Shown: in pieces, positions 50,116 to 60,577 of the stretch
Layout of the letters: each line of letters opens with the position of its first letter
How positions within the stretch are numbered: position 1 is the stretch's first letter
DNA from: Primulina eburnea
Lineage: Eukaryota > Streptophyta > Magnoliopsida > Lamiales > Gesneriaceae
DNA length: 64,000 nucleotides
Direction of reading: 5' to 3'
Assembly (NCBI RefSeq): GCF_022965805.1
Contig: NC_133101.1
Location: 4,526,001 to 4,590,000 of the forward strand
Notes under the pieces: model-generated
Seen by the model: the letters and a program-made list of their open reading frames with translations, nothing else
Told to the model about the DNA's origin: nothing
Databases searched by the model: none
Made by a program: the position numbers and the translations under genes

Positions 50116-50938
50116 AAACTTAATTCCAACCTACTATACATTAATTTGTTTTCTTTGATGCTTAAAATTTATTGCGCCTTTTTAACAATTATTCCTTCTT
50201 TTTTTTTATCTTAAAAGTCTTGTAATGTTCATATTATATTAAAAGAATAATAAAGCAAAACTGACAAGTCTTCACCAAGTCCTCTTCATTGTATTAAATA
50301 AATATTGATTAGCTGTACCACATTATATATTATTTGCGTTGTTTGATAGTAAATATAATATTTCATTTTGAAATGCTTAATGTTATACATTGTAATAATC
50401 GATTTCAATATAATTTCAATTTCAAGACAGTATTTCAAAAAAGAAAAATGTGTTTTTTCTTTTTCAATAACTTGTTTTTTTTAGTGAATCGGCTTTTCAA
50501 ATTTTGGTTTTGATGTAATTATTTCTAAATTTCGATTAATTTGGTTAATATGCAATCAGAATGTTTGATTTTCGCCGGAAAACGCTAATTAGGAACTTAA
50601 AACTTGTAAAAAATTGATTTGTTTGTTTTTTTTATATTAAGTCGTTTTCAAGTAAATTAATTTCCCATCAAAATCAAAAAAAATATATAAAATATAGAAA
50701 CATATCAATTTTTTTAAATTTATTATTTTAAGTTATTGAATGCTAAAAATAGAACAATTCGTCAATTTGAGTCCATTTCACATCCAAAATTTCTAGATAA
50801 AAAGAATGATGTAATTTGATTAACTAAGTCGATATTATATTCTTTTGAATGTATCGTTATGTTCTTGTTGATCAGCGAATCATGTCGTTCATGTTCTGGT
50901 TCGAACAGTTAGTTCTATGATTTCTCCATCGCTTTCTT
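50116..50938. other. AT-rich spacer, nothing identified
   Basis: No gene, repeat or terminal motif was recognised between the copia/MITE unit and the MITE nest. Confidence 0.5.
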
Positions 50939-51047
50939 TTATTTATAGACAAAAACTTGTGTGAGACGGTCTCACGAGTCATATTTGTGAGACGAATATC
51001 TTATTTGGGTTATCCATGAGAAAATATTACTTTTTATGCTAAGAGTA

Positions 51048-51229
51048 GATTGGGTCTCATGTGAGACCGTCTCACGGATCATAATCTGTGAGACGGGTCT
51101 CCCCTACCTATATTCACAATAGAAAATAATAATCTTAGCATAAAAAGTAATACTTTTTCATGGGTGACCCAAATAAGAGATCCGTCTCACAAATCTGACC
51201 CGTGAGATCGTCTCACACAAGTTTTTGCC
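51048..51229 (+). mobile_element. 182-bp Mutator-type MITE, copy 8 (nested)
   Basis: Exactly 182 bp, starting GATTGGGTCTCATG and ending AAGTTTTTGCC. It is flanked by the perfect direct repeat GCTAAGAGTA (51038-51047 and 51230-51239), which is part of host copy 7. Confidence 0.9.
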
Positions 51230-51249
51230 GCTAAGAGTATTATATTTTA

Positions 51250-51428
51250 GGCAAAAACTTGTGTGACTGTCTCACGAGTCGTAATTATGAAACGAATCTT
51301 TTATTTGGGTCACCCATGAAAAAATATTACTTTTTATGCTAAGAGTATTACTTTTTATTGTGAATATGAGTAGGGTTGATCCGTCTTACAAATTTGTTTC
51401 GTGAGACGGTCTCACATAAAACTCACTC
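51250..51428 (-). mobile_element. 182-bp Mutator-type MITE, copy 9 (nested)
   Basis: 179 bp in reverse orientation, starting GGCAAAAACTTGTGTGAC and ending ATAAAACTCACTC. Flanking 9-mers TATATTTTA (51241-51249) and TATTTTTTA (51429-51437) differ at one position. Confidence 0.8.
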
Positions 51429-51488
51429 TATTTTTTATTGTGAATATAGATAGGGTTGACCCGTACATGAGACTCACTCTTAATTATA

Positions 51489-51708
51489 TATGATAAAACC
51501 GTTTCGGATTTAGTTTAATATTATATATTTTCCTTTAAAAGAAATTAGATATTAAATTCAGTGACTTTATTCCTCTCCCTCCAAATTTATTTTAAAACCC
51601 TATTTTGTGTTGAATTGCTGACTCACTCTTCCACCCTCCATTTCTCATTTCTTTCCACCGAATCTCTCCCGCCGCCGCTCCTCCGGACCTGCTCAACCAC
51701 CAAGAAAG
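51489..51708 (+). promoter_or_regulatory. Upstream region of the aminopeptidase gene
   Basis: The 220 bp between the MITE nest and the ATG include a pyrimidine-rich leader (CTCACTCTTCCACCCTCC) directly before the gene. An AT-rich patch ATATATTTTCC near 51523 is a weak TATA candidate. Confidence 0.4.
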
Positions 51709-54448
51709 ATGGCACCCATAGATCCACACTCTTACACAGACTCCACTCACCCACTGACGACCCACATCTCACTCTCCTTCTACTTCGACTTCCCTTCTTC
51801 CACCATCGTCTCCTCCGCGCTCTTCTCCCTTTCCGCCACTCACTCCGGCCCCTTCGCTCTAGACACACGTTCCCTCTCCATCTCCGCCGTTCTTGATCCG
51901 CAAACCCTCGCCGCACTCCCGTTCTCCGTCCACCCTGCATCGCCCGACGCCGTTTTGGGGCAATCGTTGATTGTGACGCTTGCGAACCACTCCCAATTCT
52001 TGGTCATCTCGAAAACGTCTCCATCCTCCACGGCTCTTCAGTGGCTTTCCCCTCCACAGACGTTTAACAAGGCCTTTCCTTTTGTCTACACCCAATGCCA
52101 ATCCATTCACGCCAGATCCATTTTCCCCTGCCAAGATACGCCGGCTGCCCGGATCAGATATTCCGCGAAACTGAACATCCCCCATTATTTGTCGGCTGTG
52201 ATGGCTGCGAAGCATGTCGACAGGAGGAACCCGATTGCGGGGGAGTGTCTGGGAGTGTGTGATGATTCAATATGGTGTGGCGATGGGAGGATCGTCGAAA
52301 AGTTTGTGATGGAGCAGTCAGTGCCCCCTTACCTGTTTGCATTTGCAGTTGGAGAGTTGGGTTTTCGGGAGATGGGACCGAGGACTAGGGTGTATTCTGA
52401 ATCTGTCCCGGGTGTTTTGGATTCGGCAGCGAGGGAATTTGCTGGCACAGAGGAGATGATTAAGGTAGGAGAGGGATTGTTTGGGCCTTATGAATGGGAG
52501 AGGTTTGATTTGTTGGTTTTGCCTCCTAGTTTTCCCTATGGAGGTATGGAGAATCCAAGGATGGTGTTTTTGACTCCCACCGTGATTAAAGGTGATGCTA
52601 CGGGCGCCCAAGTTGTGGCTCATGAGCTTGCTCATAGCTGGACTGGGAATTTGATTACCAACAAGTCTAATGATCACTTTTGGTTGAATGAGGTGGAAAA
52701 CTTGTTTAAATTACATCAATGTTGGTTTTATTACTCTATTGTGTTGGTTCATGCCTGTTCGTGAATCATGTATGCAGTTATTTAGAAGACATGTCGCTAT
52801 TGCATTTTTGTGAAAAAATTTAGTAATGCCATGTTGCATTGTATAAAGATTTTGTTAGCTTTGACGTTTGGCTAATTTTCTAAATGGCAGTAAATTAACC
52901 GCCTGGAAAGTTTGTTAATTAGTCATCTTTTATTCTGATCATCTTATGGGCCGATTATGGCAAGTGGTTTGGTTTTTCTCCACTTTTATGGAAAATTTCC
53001 TTCTTTCTGGAAGTCTTTTATGAGTATGTGACGAGTTAACTTGTTATATGTTATTAATTTCAAAGTCTTTGTTTCCTATCAAAAAAAAATTTCAAAGTCG
53101 CAGTTTCACCTGCATCTCATACCCTGGATTTATTTTTCTGTATGGTTTTGAGATAGTTTCTTGAAAAGATAGTCACGTAATATTCATGCAAGTGGTTTCT
53201 ATATATCTTTCCAAAACAGCTTTTCCATGAGAGAAAATTGGTAAAGTTGTACAAACTCTCTTTTGAGCTATTCTGATTGAATGAAGATTAGGTTCTTTTT
53301 GCCTGTTCTCTCATCCTTTGTTATGTTTGGAGATTGTAGGGTTTCACAACATATGCAGAGCGGCGAATAGTTGAGGCTGTGCAAGGAAAGGAGAGGGCTG
53401 TTCTGAATATTGGGATCGGATGGAGAGGGCTTGTTGAGGAAATGGACAGGTTTAAGGACAACATGGAATTCACAAAACTGAAAACTAATCTGGAAGGAGT
53501 GGACCCTGATAATGTATATTCTCAAGTTCCCTATGAGAAAGGATTCCAGTTTCTGTGGCGCATTGAGAGACAAGTACGCTTATTTACTTGTGGTCCTTTC
53601 TTTTTGAGATTATATTAATCTGTGTGGATATAACTTCAAAAAGGGCTTAAACCGATGTACTTTTTGTCTAATATGTATAGATTGGAAGGCCTGCTTTTGA
53701 CGAGTTCTTGAAAAAATATATCACAACCTTCAAGTTCCAATCTATCGACACCGATACGTTTCTTGATTTCCTCAAAGTGAACATTCCTGGTATAGAAGAT
53801 CATATTGATTTAAAAGTATGGACTGAGGGCACTGGCATACCTCCAGATGCAATGGAGCCTGCTTCCGACATCTACAATAAGATTGTGTTTCTGGCTAATG
53901 AGTTTAAGTTAGGTAGGATGCCAAATGAAGATGAAGTTGCTGATTGGGGTGGACAAGAATGGGAGCTTTACCTCGAAAATTTGCCGAAATCCGTAGAAGC
54001 TTCACAGGTACTATAGCCTAACTCCTCAAAATGTTTAGCTTGTTACTAGGAGCCAATAGTTAGGTAGACACGATGCTCTTGAACTTGATCCAAATAATTA
54101 GATGTATTATTGTAAAACTGATGTAACTTTATGACATTACTTGTAATACAGGTGTCGGCTTTGGATGCACGCTACAGGCTCTCTGAATCGAAAGATTACG
54201 AGGTCAAAGTAGCATTTCTCCAGCTTGCCATTTTGTCTAGGTGCAGTAATTACTACGGCGAGGCCGAGAAAACTCTTAAAGAAGTTGGAAGGATGAAGTA
54301 TCTGCGGCCACTGTATACCGCACTCGTCCAAGGTCCTGGAAAAGAAGAAGAGAAGATCTTTGCGAAGAGGGTTTTCTCAGAAGCATGTGCTTGTTATCAC
54401 CCCATAGCTCAGGGTGTTGTGGAGGCAATTTTGGCCAAACACATGTAA
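51709..54448 (+). CDS. LTA4H: LTA4H-type zinc aminopeptidase (M1 family)
   Basis: A soluble zinc aminopeptidase of peptidase family M1, the plant counterpart of leukotriene A4 hydrolase. In plants the peptidase role is likely and the epoxide-hydrolase role is unproven. Four exons (51709-52692, 53340-53573, 53681-54007, 54152-54448) join in phase 0 at GT-AG sites and give 613 residues, close to the ~616 of Arabidopsis. The exopeptidase motif GGMEN is at 278-282. The zinc site is HELAH (305-309) with the third ligand Glu328 after exactly 18 residues. The catalytic Tyr is Y393 in VPYEKGF. The C-terminal helical domain is complete, ending in HPIAQGVVEAILAKHM. The start codon is the first ATG and gives the expected N-terminus. 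Exon 1 is notably more GC-rich than its surroundings. No defects were seen. Confidence 0.95.
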
Positions 54449-54890
54449 AAAGGTTGGTGTATTTGTCTAGGCTGAGCACCTTACTTTGACCACTAATGTT
54501 TTGGATGACTCTTGCAAGCTCCTATCTTTGGGATATAGTCTCAACGCTTAATGTCAACATGTAGGTGGGTGGGTTACAGGTTAACTTTTCTTATCCATGA
54601 TCCACTTAGAGTTGTGATACATTTAATCATACTGATAAGAAATACCCGCGTTGCACGTGAATGCATTTTAAGCGTAATGTAGATTTTAAGAACTTATTGC
54701 TTAAAATACAATGTTGCTTGGCTGGTTTGTAACATGTAGGTTGTATATCTGTTATTTTGAAATAGTTGAAAGAAAATGTTATGAGAACGAATGGAAATAA
54801 TTCTCTGGTGTTTGAGAAAACAGAAAAATATTTTTGCATTCTCGATTTTGTGTTGGATCATACTTAACTAAACTTTCCTACATATAATAA
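54449..54890. other. 3' flank of the aminopeptidase gene
   Basis: Contains the 3' UTR. Nothing else was recognised. Confidence 0.5.
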
Positions 54891-55064
54891 GAGTATGTCT
54901 TGAGATAGTCAAATGAGTCTATATTCGTGAAACAGATCGACTCGATCATATCTACCGTGAAAATAATACTTTTGGTATGGAAAATAATATTTTTCATGAT
55001 TGGGTCAGGTTGAAGATCCGCCTCCAAAATTAATCCGAGAAACGGTTTCATCGAAGTTTCTGTG
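54891..55064 (+). mobile_element. Diverged MITE copy 10
   Basis: It aligns along its length with the 182-bp family: GAGTATGTCTTGAGATAGTC at the start, the central TAATACTTTTGGTATGGAAA block, and GAGAAACGGTTTC..GAAGTTTCTGTG at the end. It is heavily mutated, with no convincing target duplication. Confidence 0.55.
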
Positions 55065-55768
55065 TAATAATTGATACAACTCCAAGTTTAGTTTTTGAAG
55101 TTCAAATTCTGTTATATAATGTCTATTATCTTCCAATTCTCTTTTTCAAGAGTATTTTATTAAATTTTTTTTAAAGAAAATCGAATTTTATCTTAAAAAA
55201 TTCAGTGGATTCATTTTAACTTATGTATGTGTGTATATATTATAAGGAAACCTATCCGTATAAACGATTTAACTGTTTTTTTACAAAAAAAATAAAAAAA
55301 CCGAGTTATTGATTAAACTGATTGAATTTCTAAATAAATGGGTTCTTTCGATGAAGTTGAAACTAAGGAGTCCACTGGATTTTACTTGATCTAAAAACCG
55401 TGTCATTCGAAAATAAATTTAAATATACTGTGGCAATCTACAATATGGTTTTCTCAAAATGTTTATCAACTATGAAAAGTAAAACCAAACACCAGTTTAA
55501 GCTCCGGGCATGTTGGTTTTGTTAAAGATTCATAAGCCACACATGATGGAACATGTGAAAGAACTAGGTAAGAACCAACATTTTGGAACTTCAGAACAGG
55601 AAAACCCTCTAACTTGTCAGATTCAAATCCATACTATACCATCGATACAAGAAGTTCGATGTTATGCTACTTGACATTGTTTCATTGCATGTAAACTGGA
55701 TTCTTTTTTTCGAAGTTTCTAGCATGATCAAATTCCTTTATAATTTTGCTTCGTCTCATATATCATGA
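55065..55768. other. Spacer, nothing identified
   Basis: AT-rich, no coding frame of interest. Confidence 0.5.
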
Positions 55769-55777
55769 ATCATTTAA

Positions 55778-55959
55778 GGCAAAAATTTGTGTGAAACGGT
55801 CTCACGGGTCGTATTTGTGAGACGAATCTCTTATTTGGGTTATCTATGAAAAATTATTATTTTTTATGCTAATAATATTACTTTTTATTATAGATATGGG
55901 TAGGGTTCAACCGTCTCATAGATTAAGATCTGTAAGACGGTCTCACATGAGACCTACTC
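55778..55959 (-). mobile_element. 182-bp Mutator-type MITE, copy 11
   Basis: 182 bp in reverse orientation, starting GGCAAAAATTTGTGTGAAAC and ending CATGAGACCTACTC. Flanking 9-mers ATCATTTAA (55769-55777) and ATCATTTAT (55960-55968) differ only at the last base. Confidence 0.86.
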
Positions 55960-55968
55960 ATCATTTAT

Positions 55969-56357
55969 ATACGATTTTCATTATTCTCGTTTAAGGAGTA
56001 ACCAATGAACGATGCACTACAATAACATCATAACAAGAAACATGGAAATTAGACATGATATAATAAGGTAGTTTGAATGTACCAATGAATTTCTCTCATT
56101 AAATAGGTGACAACGAAAAACTGAAAACTGAACCTGCAAGCGTTAAGCCTAAGTCCACAAACCAAATAAAAAGACATGAATGTTAGAGCTGCGGTCGTTT
56201 TTCTAATGCAAATCATTCAGGAATTTAATTAGAAGGTCGAAGTGAGCGATAAAAAAAAACAAAACCAAAGACCCTTTTCTCATACTTAAACACAACTTTT
56301 CTATCAGAGAAACCAAAAAATTCTTCTGGATAATGTCATTTAATCAAACCCTTCGTT
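55969..56357. other. 3' flank of the minus-strand gene at 56358
   Basis: Probably the 3' UTR of the next gene. No other feature was recognised. Confidence 0.4.
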
Positions 56358-56879
56358 CTAGTTAGCTGACTCGTTATGCTTTTCCCTCTCATGAATTGAT
56401 TCTGAGAGCTCTTCTTTCTTGATTTGTAATGTAGCACGTTCCTCTGTGTCTGGATCAACCACTGCAACTATGGATGATTTCCTCATCTGTTCTTCAACTT
56501 CGGTTGTTGAGTGTTCATCCTCTTTTCTTTGACATGGCGACTCATTCAAGTTTTCTTGCCTAAGTTTTGACTCAATTTGTGCACTTACTTTAGCGGGTGA
56601 GTCCACTGATGTCTCGTTCTCATGGCAGGGTTCATCATGGTCACTGCCTTTGGAGGGTGACATGATCTGCTTTTCTTCTTTTTTCGTGAGCTCCTCTAAC
56701 CCATAATTTTGGATATGTAAGCTGGGGATCTCCATCTCGTCAGTTGAATCTGTCAACTCTTCAGAGTGATTTGCATTTACTTTAACTTTTAAAGGTCCGA
56801 ACTTTGAATCAAGGTCTTTGACAAAAATGGTTAAAGCTCTTGCATCACGAGCTGATGCTAGTTGTTCAGGAGAAGATAG
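56358..56879 (-). CDS. Last exon of an unrecognised acidic, charged protein (partial)
   Basis: I do not recognise this protein. On the minus strand an acceptor (GATGACAG) at 56880-56887 opens a frame that runs without stop to the TAG at 56358, about 173 codons. It begins LSSPEQLASARDARALTIFV and passes KDLDSKFGPLKVKV. The rest is rich in Glu, Ser, Lys and Asp with no membrane segment or known motif, as in disordered tails. The ATG at 56756 would give 132 residues, but the open frame and acceptor upstream suggest this is a terminal exon. The upstream exons are not visible: 200 bp into the intron a copia LTR begins (57087), and only retroelements follow to the window end. The gene may therefore be cut off, or its intron may be very long. 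Confidence 0.5.
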   Translation of the reverse strand, partial: LSSPEQLASARDARALTIFVKDLDSKFGPLKVKVNANHSEELTDSTDEMEIPSLHIQNYGLEELTKKEEKQIMSPSKGSDHDEPCHENETSVDSPAKVSAQIESKLRQENLNESPCQRKEDEHSTTEVEEQMRKSSIVAVVDPDTEERATLQIKKEELSESIHEREKHNESAN

Positions 56880-57086
56880 CTGTCATCAGGTAGGAGGCAA
56901 GAAAACTGAGTTTCAGTAAATTAAACCATGTGAAGTAAATTCAAGAACTGAGCTGGTGAGTTAAAAGCTTTATCCAAAAGGCAAAAAGGGAAGAAAAGAG
57001 GCATATCATAATAATTTTCCCACTGGTAATTTGTTTAATCCTATGTTTAATCTCGTTCTGGAAAAGATAAAATTTTGGGAAGATAA

Positions 57087-57956
57087 TGTTATACAAAATA
57101 TACGGAAGAAACAGAAAAGTATGCGAAAAACCAACGAGCTAGTATTGTGAACAAAACAGTAACACAATGCATATAATAAAGCAAACCGAGACCTGTATGA
57201 AAATACAGTGTCATTAAAACAGATTCGTCTCATCCGGTATGTGCTTTGAAGATAACTCGGACGTCTATTTCTCAGGATACAACGGAACAACCAGCAGTAC
57301 CCTAGCATGAGGCACCACAATGGCGAACTGAAAAGTACCTGAACTTTATCACGATGGCAGAGTAACGGGAGAGGAACAACAGCCCCGGGAAGCAGCAGCA
57401 GCCGAGACAACAAAGTAAAGCTTCGAATATACGAGAATGCAGGAGAGTGTTAGTTCTGTAATTGAAGGACTAGGTTGCCTCTATATACAGGCACTACGGT
57501 TCCATATGAACATTCACAGTTGGTCATCCGAAAGGCCAAAGATCAGCCTAGCTGGAGCACCAACAGTCACGCAGGCCATATGAAGAGTCGGGCAGATGGA
57601 AGGTCATTCATAACTGAAATTTCGAAAAAAAATATAGCAAAAGCCAGGTGAACCTTGGTGGGAAATTTTGCCTTGATCGGTCCGACATTCGACGCACCCA
57701 CGTCGCGCTCGTACGCTTGCACACAAGTCAAGCCTTTTTCCACTGCAAATCGGGCCCATGATTTGCACCCCCCTGTGCCGACATGCGCGAGAGAGAGCCT
57801 CTTGACCAATCTTTCTTACACCTCCTCAAAGTGTAATACAATATAAGCTCACCAATGCCATGTTCTTTTTCCTATGTGGGACACTTCTCACTTACCATCC
57901 ACAAGCTTGTTCAATTTCTCATTCAAATGGACCAAGCCCAATACATAAGTCCAACA
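57087..57956 (-). repeat. LTR of the truncated copia element
   Basis: 870 bp. On the minus strand it runs TGTTGGAC..GTATAACA, with a TATATAG box near 57480. The other LTR is missing, so the target duplication cannot be checked (left flank GATAA). Confidence 0.7.
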
Positions 57957-59672
57957 ATCCCCCACATGAATGGAAATTAAAAGATATTCGACGATTTTTC
58001 GTGATAAAGTTTAACAGTTGAATCTTGCATATGATAGGTACGTATTACCCTTTGAACATTTCCTTGTGAAAGCATAACAATTCACTGGTTGATAGTAGAC
58101 ATGATGTCTTTGAACTGTACAGCCGTTTGTGTGAATTAAGATATACTTCGCACATGACTCTTCCTAATACTATTCAGTTCTCATTATTGTGTTCGTTTTG
58201 GCCATGAACACATTCCTGGTTCTGCAAGAGGGTCTAGAATTGAGCCTTTCAATTCCTTTGACACGGCCCCACTTCTCTCTCACATAAGTAATTCTATATT
58301 GCTTTTCCTCAGAATCATTAAAAACCGTAAGCTTATCCTCAACATTCACTGTTTTATAATAGGAATGGACTAGGGATAATCTACACAGTGATTTTCCAAA
58401 TTAGTGCGATTAGGTTGTCCCATTGAACCTAGTTCTTGGGATCTCCAATCACTGTAGGCTGGGTTTTCCTTCGCACCAATTTATACTATAGACTTGAGCC
58501 CCATTCCCCTTGAGGATTTCGCAACTAACTCTCTGTTTAACCCCATGGTCAGTGGATCCACTTTATTATCCTTTGACTTTACATAGTCAACAGAGATAAC
58601 TCCAGTTGAGAGTAGTTGTCTAATGATATTATGTCTACGACGTATATGCCTAGACTTACCATTATACATTTTATTTTGTGTTCTTCCATCGCAGATTGAC
58701 TATCACAATGTATGCATATAGCCGACACTGATTTTTCCCATCTTGGAACATCTTCTAAGAAGTGACGTAGCCATTCAGCTCTTCAGCAGACTTGTCAAGA
58801 GCTATAAACTCAGATTTCATTGTGGATCTGGCTATTACAGTTTGTTTAGAAGATTTCCACGTAATTACTGCACCTCCTAAATTGAATACAAATCTATTTG
58901 TAAATTTTAAGTCTTTCATATCAGATATCCAATTTGCATAGCTGTATCCTTCAATAACAGCATGATATCTGGTATAGTGCAGCCCATGATCACGAGTGTA
59001 CCTTAAGTATCTTATCAATCTGATAATTGTTTTCCAGTGTTCAGCTCCTGGATTACTCGTGAATCTACTCGATTTGCTTACTGCATAGGCTATGTCTGGT
59101 CTTGTACAACTCATTAAGTACACCAGACTTCCAATGACTCGAGAGTATTCTAATTGAGACATACTCTCACCTCGATTCTTTGATAGATGCTGACTGGTAT
59201 CTATCGGAGTTTCCAATGCACAGTCATCATTATTGAATTTCTCAAGTATTTTGTCAACATAATGTGACTGACTTAGGACTAGCCCTTCTGATGTTCGATG
59301 GATTTAATTCCAAAGATTACATCGGCTAAGCCCAAATCTTTCATGTCAAATCTTGAGCTCAATAACTTCTTAGTGGATTTGATCATCTTATGATTACTAT
59401 CAATGATAAGTATGTCATCTACATAAAGACATAAAATAACATATCTATTTTCAGTATTTTTTATGTATACACATTTGTCACATTCACTGAATTTAAATCT
59501 ACTTTCAATCATGGCTTTATCAAATTTTTCGTATCATTGCTTTGATGCTTGTTTTAAGCCATATAGAGACTTCACCAGTTTACAAACATTATTTTCTTGC
59601 CTAGTCGCAAAAAATCTCTCAGGTTGTTCCATGTAAATTTTATCTTCTAAATCATCTTTTTTGAAGAGCTTA
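57087..59672 (-). mobile_element. Truncated Ty1/copia element (3' part)
   Basis: Read on the minus strand, from right to left: decayed reverse transcriptase (CLYVDDILIIDSN at 59512-59279), RNase H ([16 protein letters not shown] at 59216-58755, then VDYVKSKDNKVDPLT at 58669-58481), a 3' untranslated region, a short polypurine tract (CATGTGGGGGAT) and an LTR. Stops and frame changes separate the blocks, and the usual SDANW Asp is Tyr here. The 5' half is missing: the element stops near 59672 against gypsy sequence. Confidence 0.88.
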
Positions 59673-60560
59673 CATGCAACCATGGGGACGAAGTTGCTCT
59701 TCAGTACAACTTTTCATCCGCAGACAGATGGTCAGTCTCAGCGAGTGATTTAGGTTTTGGAGGATTTATTGCGAGCCTGTATGATCGATTTTCATGGGAC
59801 TTGGGAATCTAATCTACCTCTAGTGGATTTTACCTACAACAACAATTTTCAATCATCCATAGGTATGGCTCCCTACGAGGCATTGTATGGAAGGAAGTGC
59901 ACATATCACCGATTCATTGGGATGAAGTCGACGAAAGAGCAGAACTTGGTTTAGAAATTGTTCAGTAGACTGTAGATATGGTGGTCAAGATCCGAGACAT
60001 GATGAAGACCGCACAGAGTCGTCAAAAGAACTATTCTAATAAGAGAAGGAGAGATCTAGAGTTTGCCGTAGGAGACAACGTTTTTGTAAAGATGGCACCT
60101 ATGAAGGATGTTATGAGATTCGCGAAAAGAGGCAAGCTGAGTCCGAGGTTTATTGAGCTGTTTGAGATTCTTGACAGAATTGGGACACTAGCTTATCGTG
60201 TTGCCCTTCCGTCGAATCTGACCGGGGTACACAATGTGTTCCATGTCTCGATGCTGAGGAAGTACCTAGCAAACCCATCGCATGTTTTGAGCTACGAGCC
60301 ATTGCAGTTGGCTCCAGATCTGTCATATGAGGAAAGACCCAACCAAATCATAGACAGACAAGAGCGGAGACTTCGAAACAAAGTGACCAAGTTAGTCAAA
60401 TTCTGATGGCTAAATCAATCAGTGGAGGAGGCCACTTGGGAGACCGAAGAAGACATGAGGACTCGCTATCCGGAGTTATTTGGTAAGATTTAATTTCGAT
60501 GACGAAATTTATATAAATGGAGGAGGAACTGTAGAACCCAAATTCAGTACGCGTATGACA
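59673..60560 (+). mobile_element. Truncated Ty3/gypsy element (integrase C-terminal end)
   Basis: Plus-strand pieces of gypsy integrase: MGTKLLFSTTFHPQTDGQSQ, then YEALYGRKC, then the C-terminal GDNVFVKMAPMKDVMRFAKR..GKLSPRF and NVFHVSMLRKY. The latter is followed by the chromodomain-proximal EEATWETEEDMRTRYPELF. In-frame stops (for example TAG after QSQRVI) and one more near 59955 kill it. The typical ATTTCGATGACGAAATTT end is present near 60494. Both ends are cut. Confidence 0.88.
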
Positions 60561-60577
60561 CATACATTTCTACTAAA

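Larger units (their letters stand above)
50948..51479 (-). mobile_element. 182-bp Mutator-type MITE, copy 7 (host of two others)
   Basis: A reverse-oriented copy in three pieces: 50948-51047, a short link around 51240-51249, and 51438-51479. Outer flanks TTATTTATA (50939-50947) and TTAATTATA (51480-51488) differ at one base. Copies 8 and 9 are inserted in it. Confidence 0.75.

Noticed and set aside
50948..51479. GTGAGACCGTCTCAC near-palindromes considered as regulatory operators
   Set aside because: They are the inner inverted repeats of the MITE family and recur wherever that element is inserted.
51623..52677. Several long frames on both strands around the aminopeptidase exon 1
   Set aside because: Shadows of a GC-rich exon whose true frame has HELAH and GGMEN.
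57006..57413. 135-codon minus-strand frame
   Set aside because: Lies mostly inside the copia LTR; no domain.
57567..57809. 80-codon minus-strand frame
   Set aside because: Entirely within the copia LTR, which also contains transcription signals.
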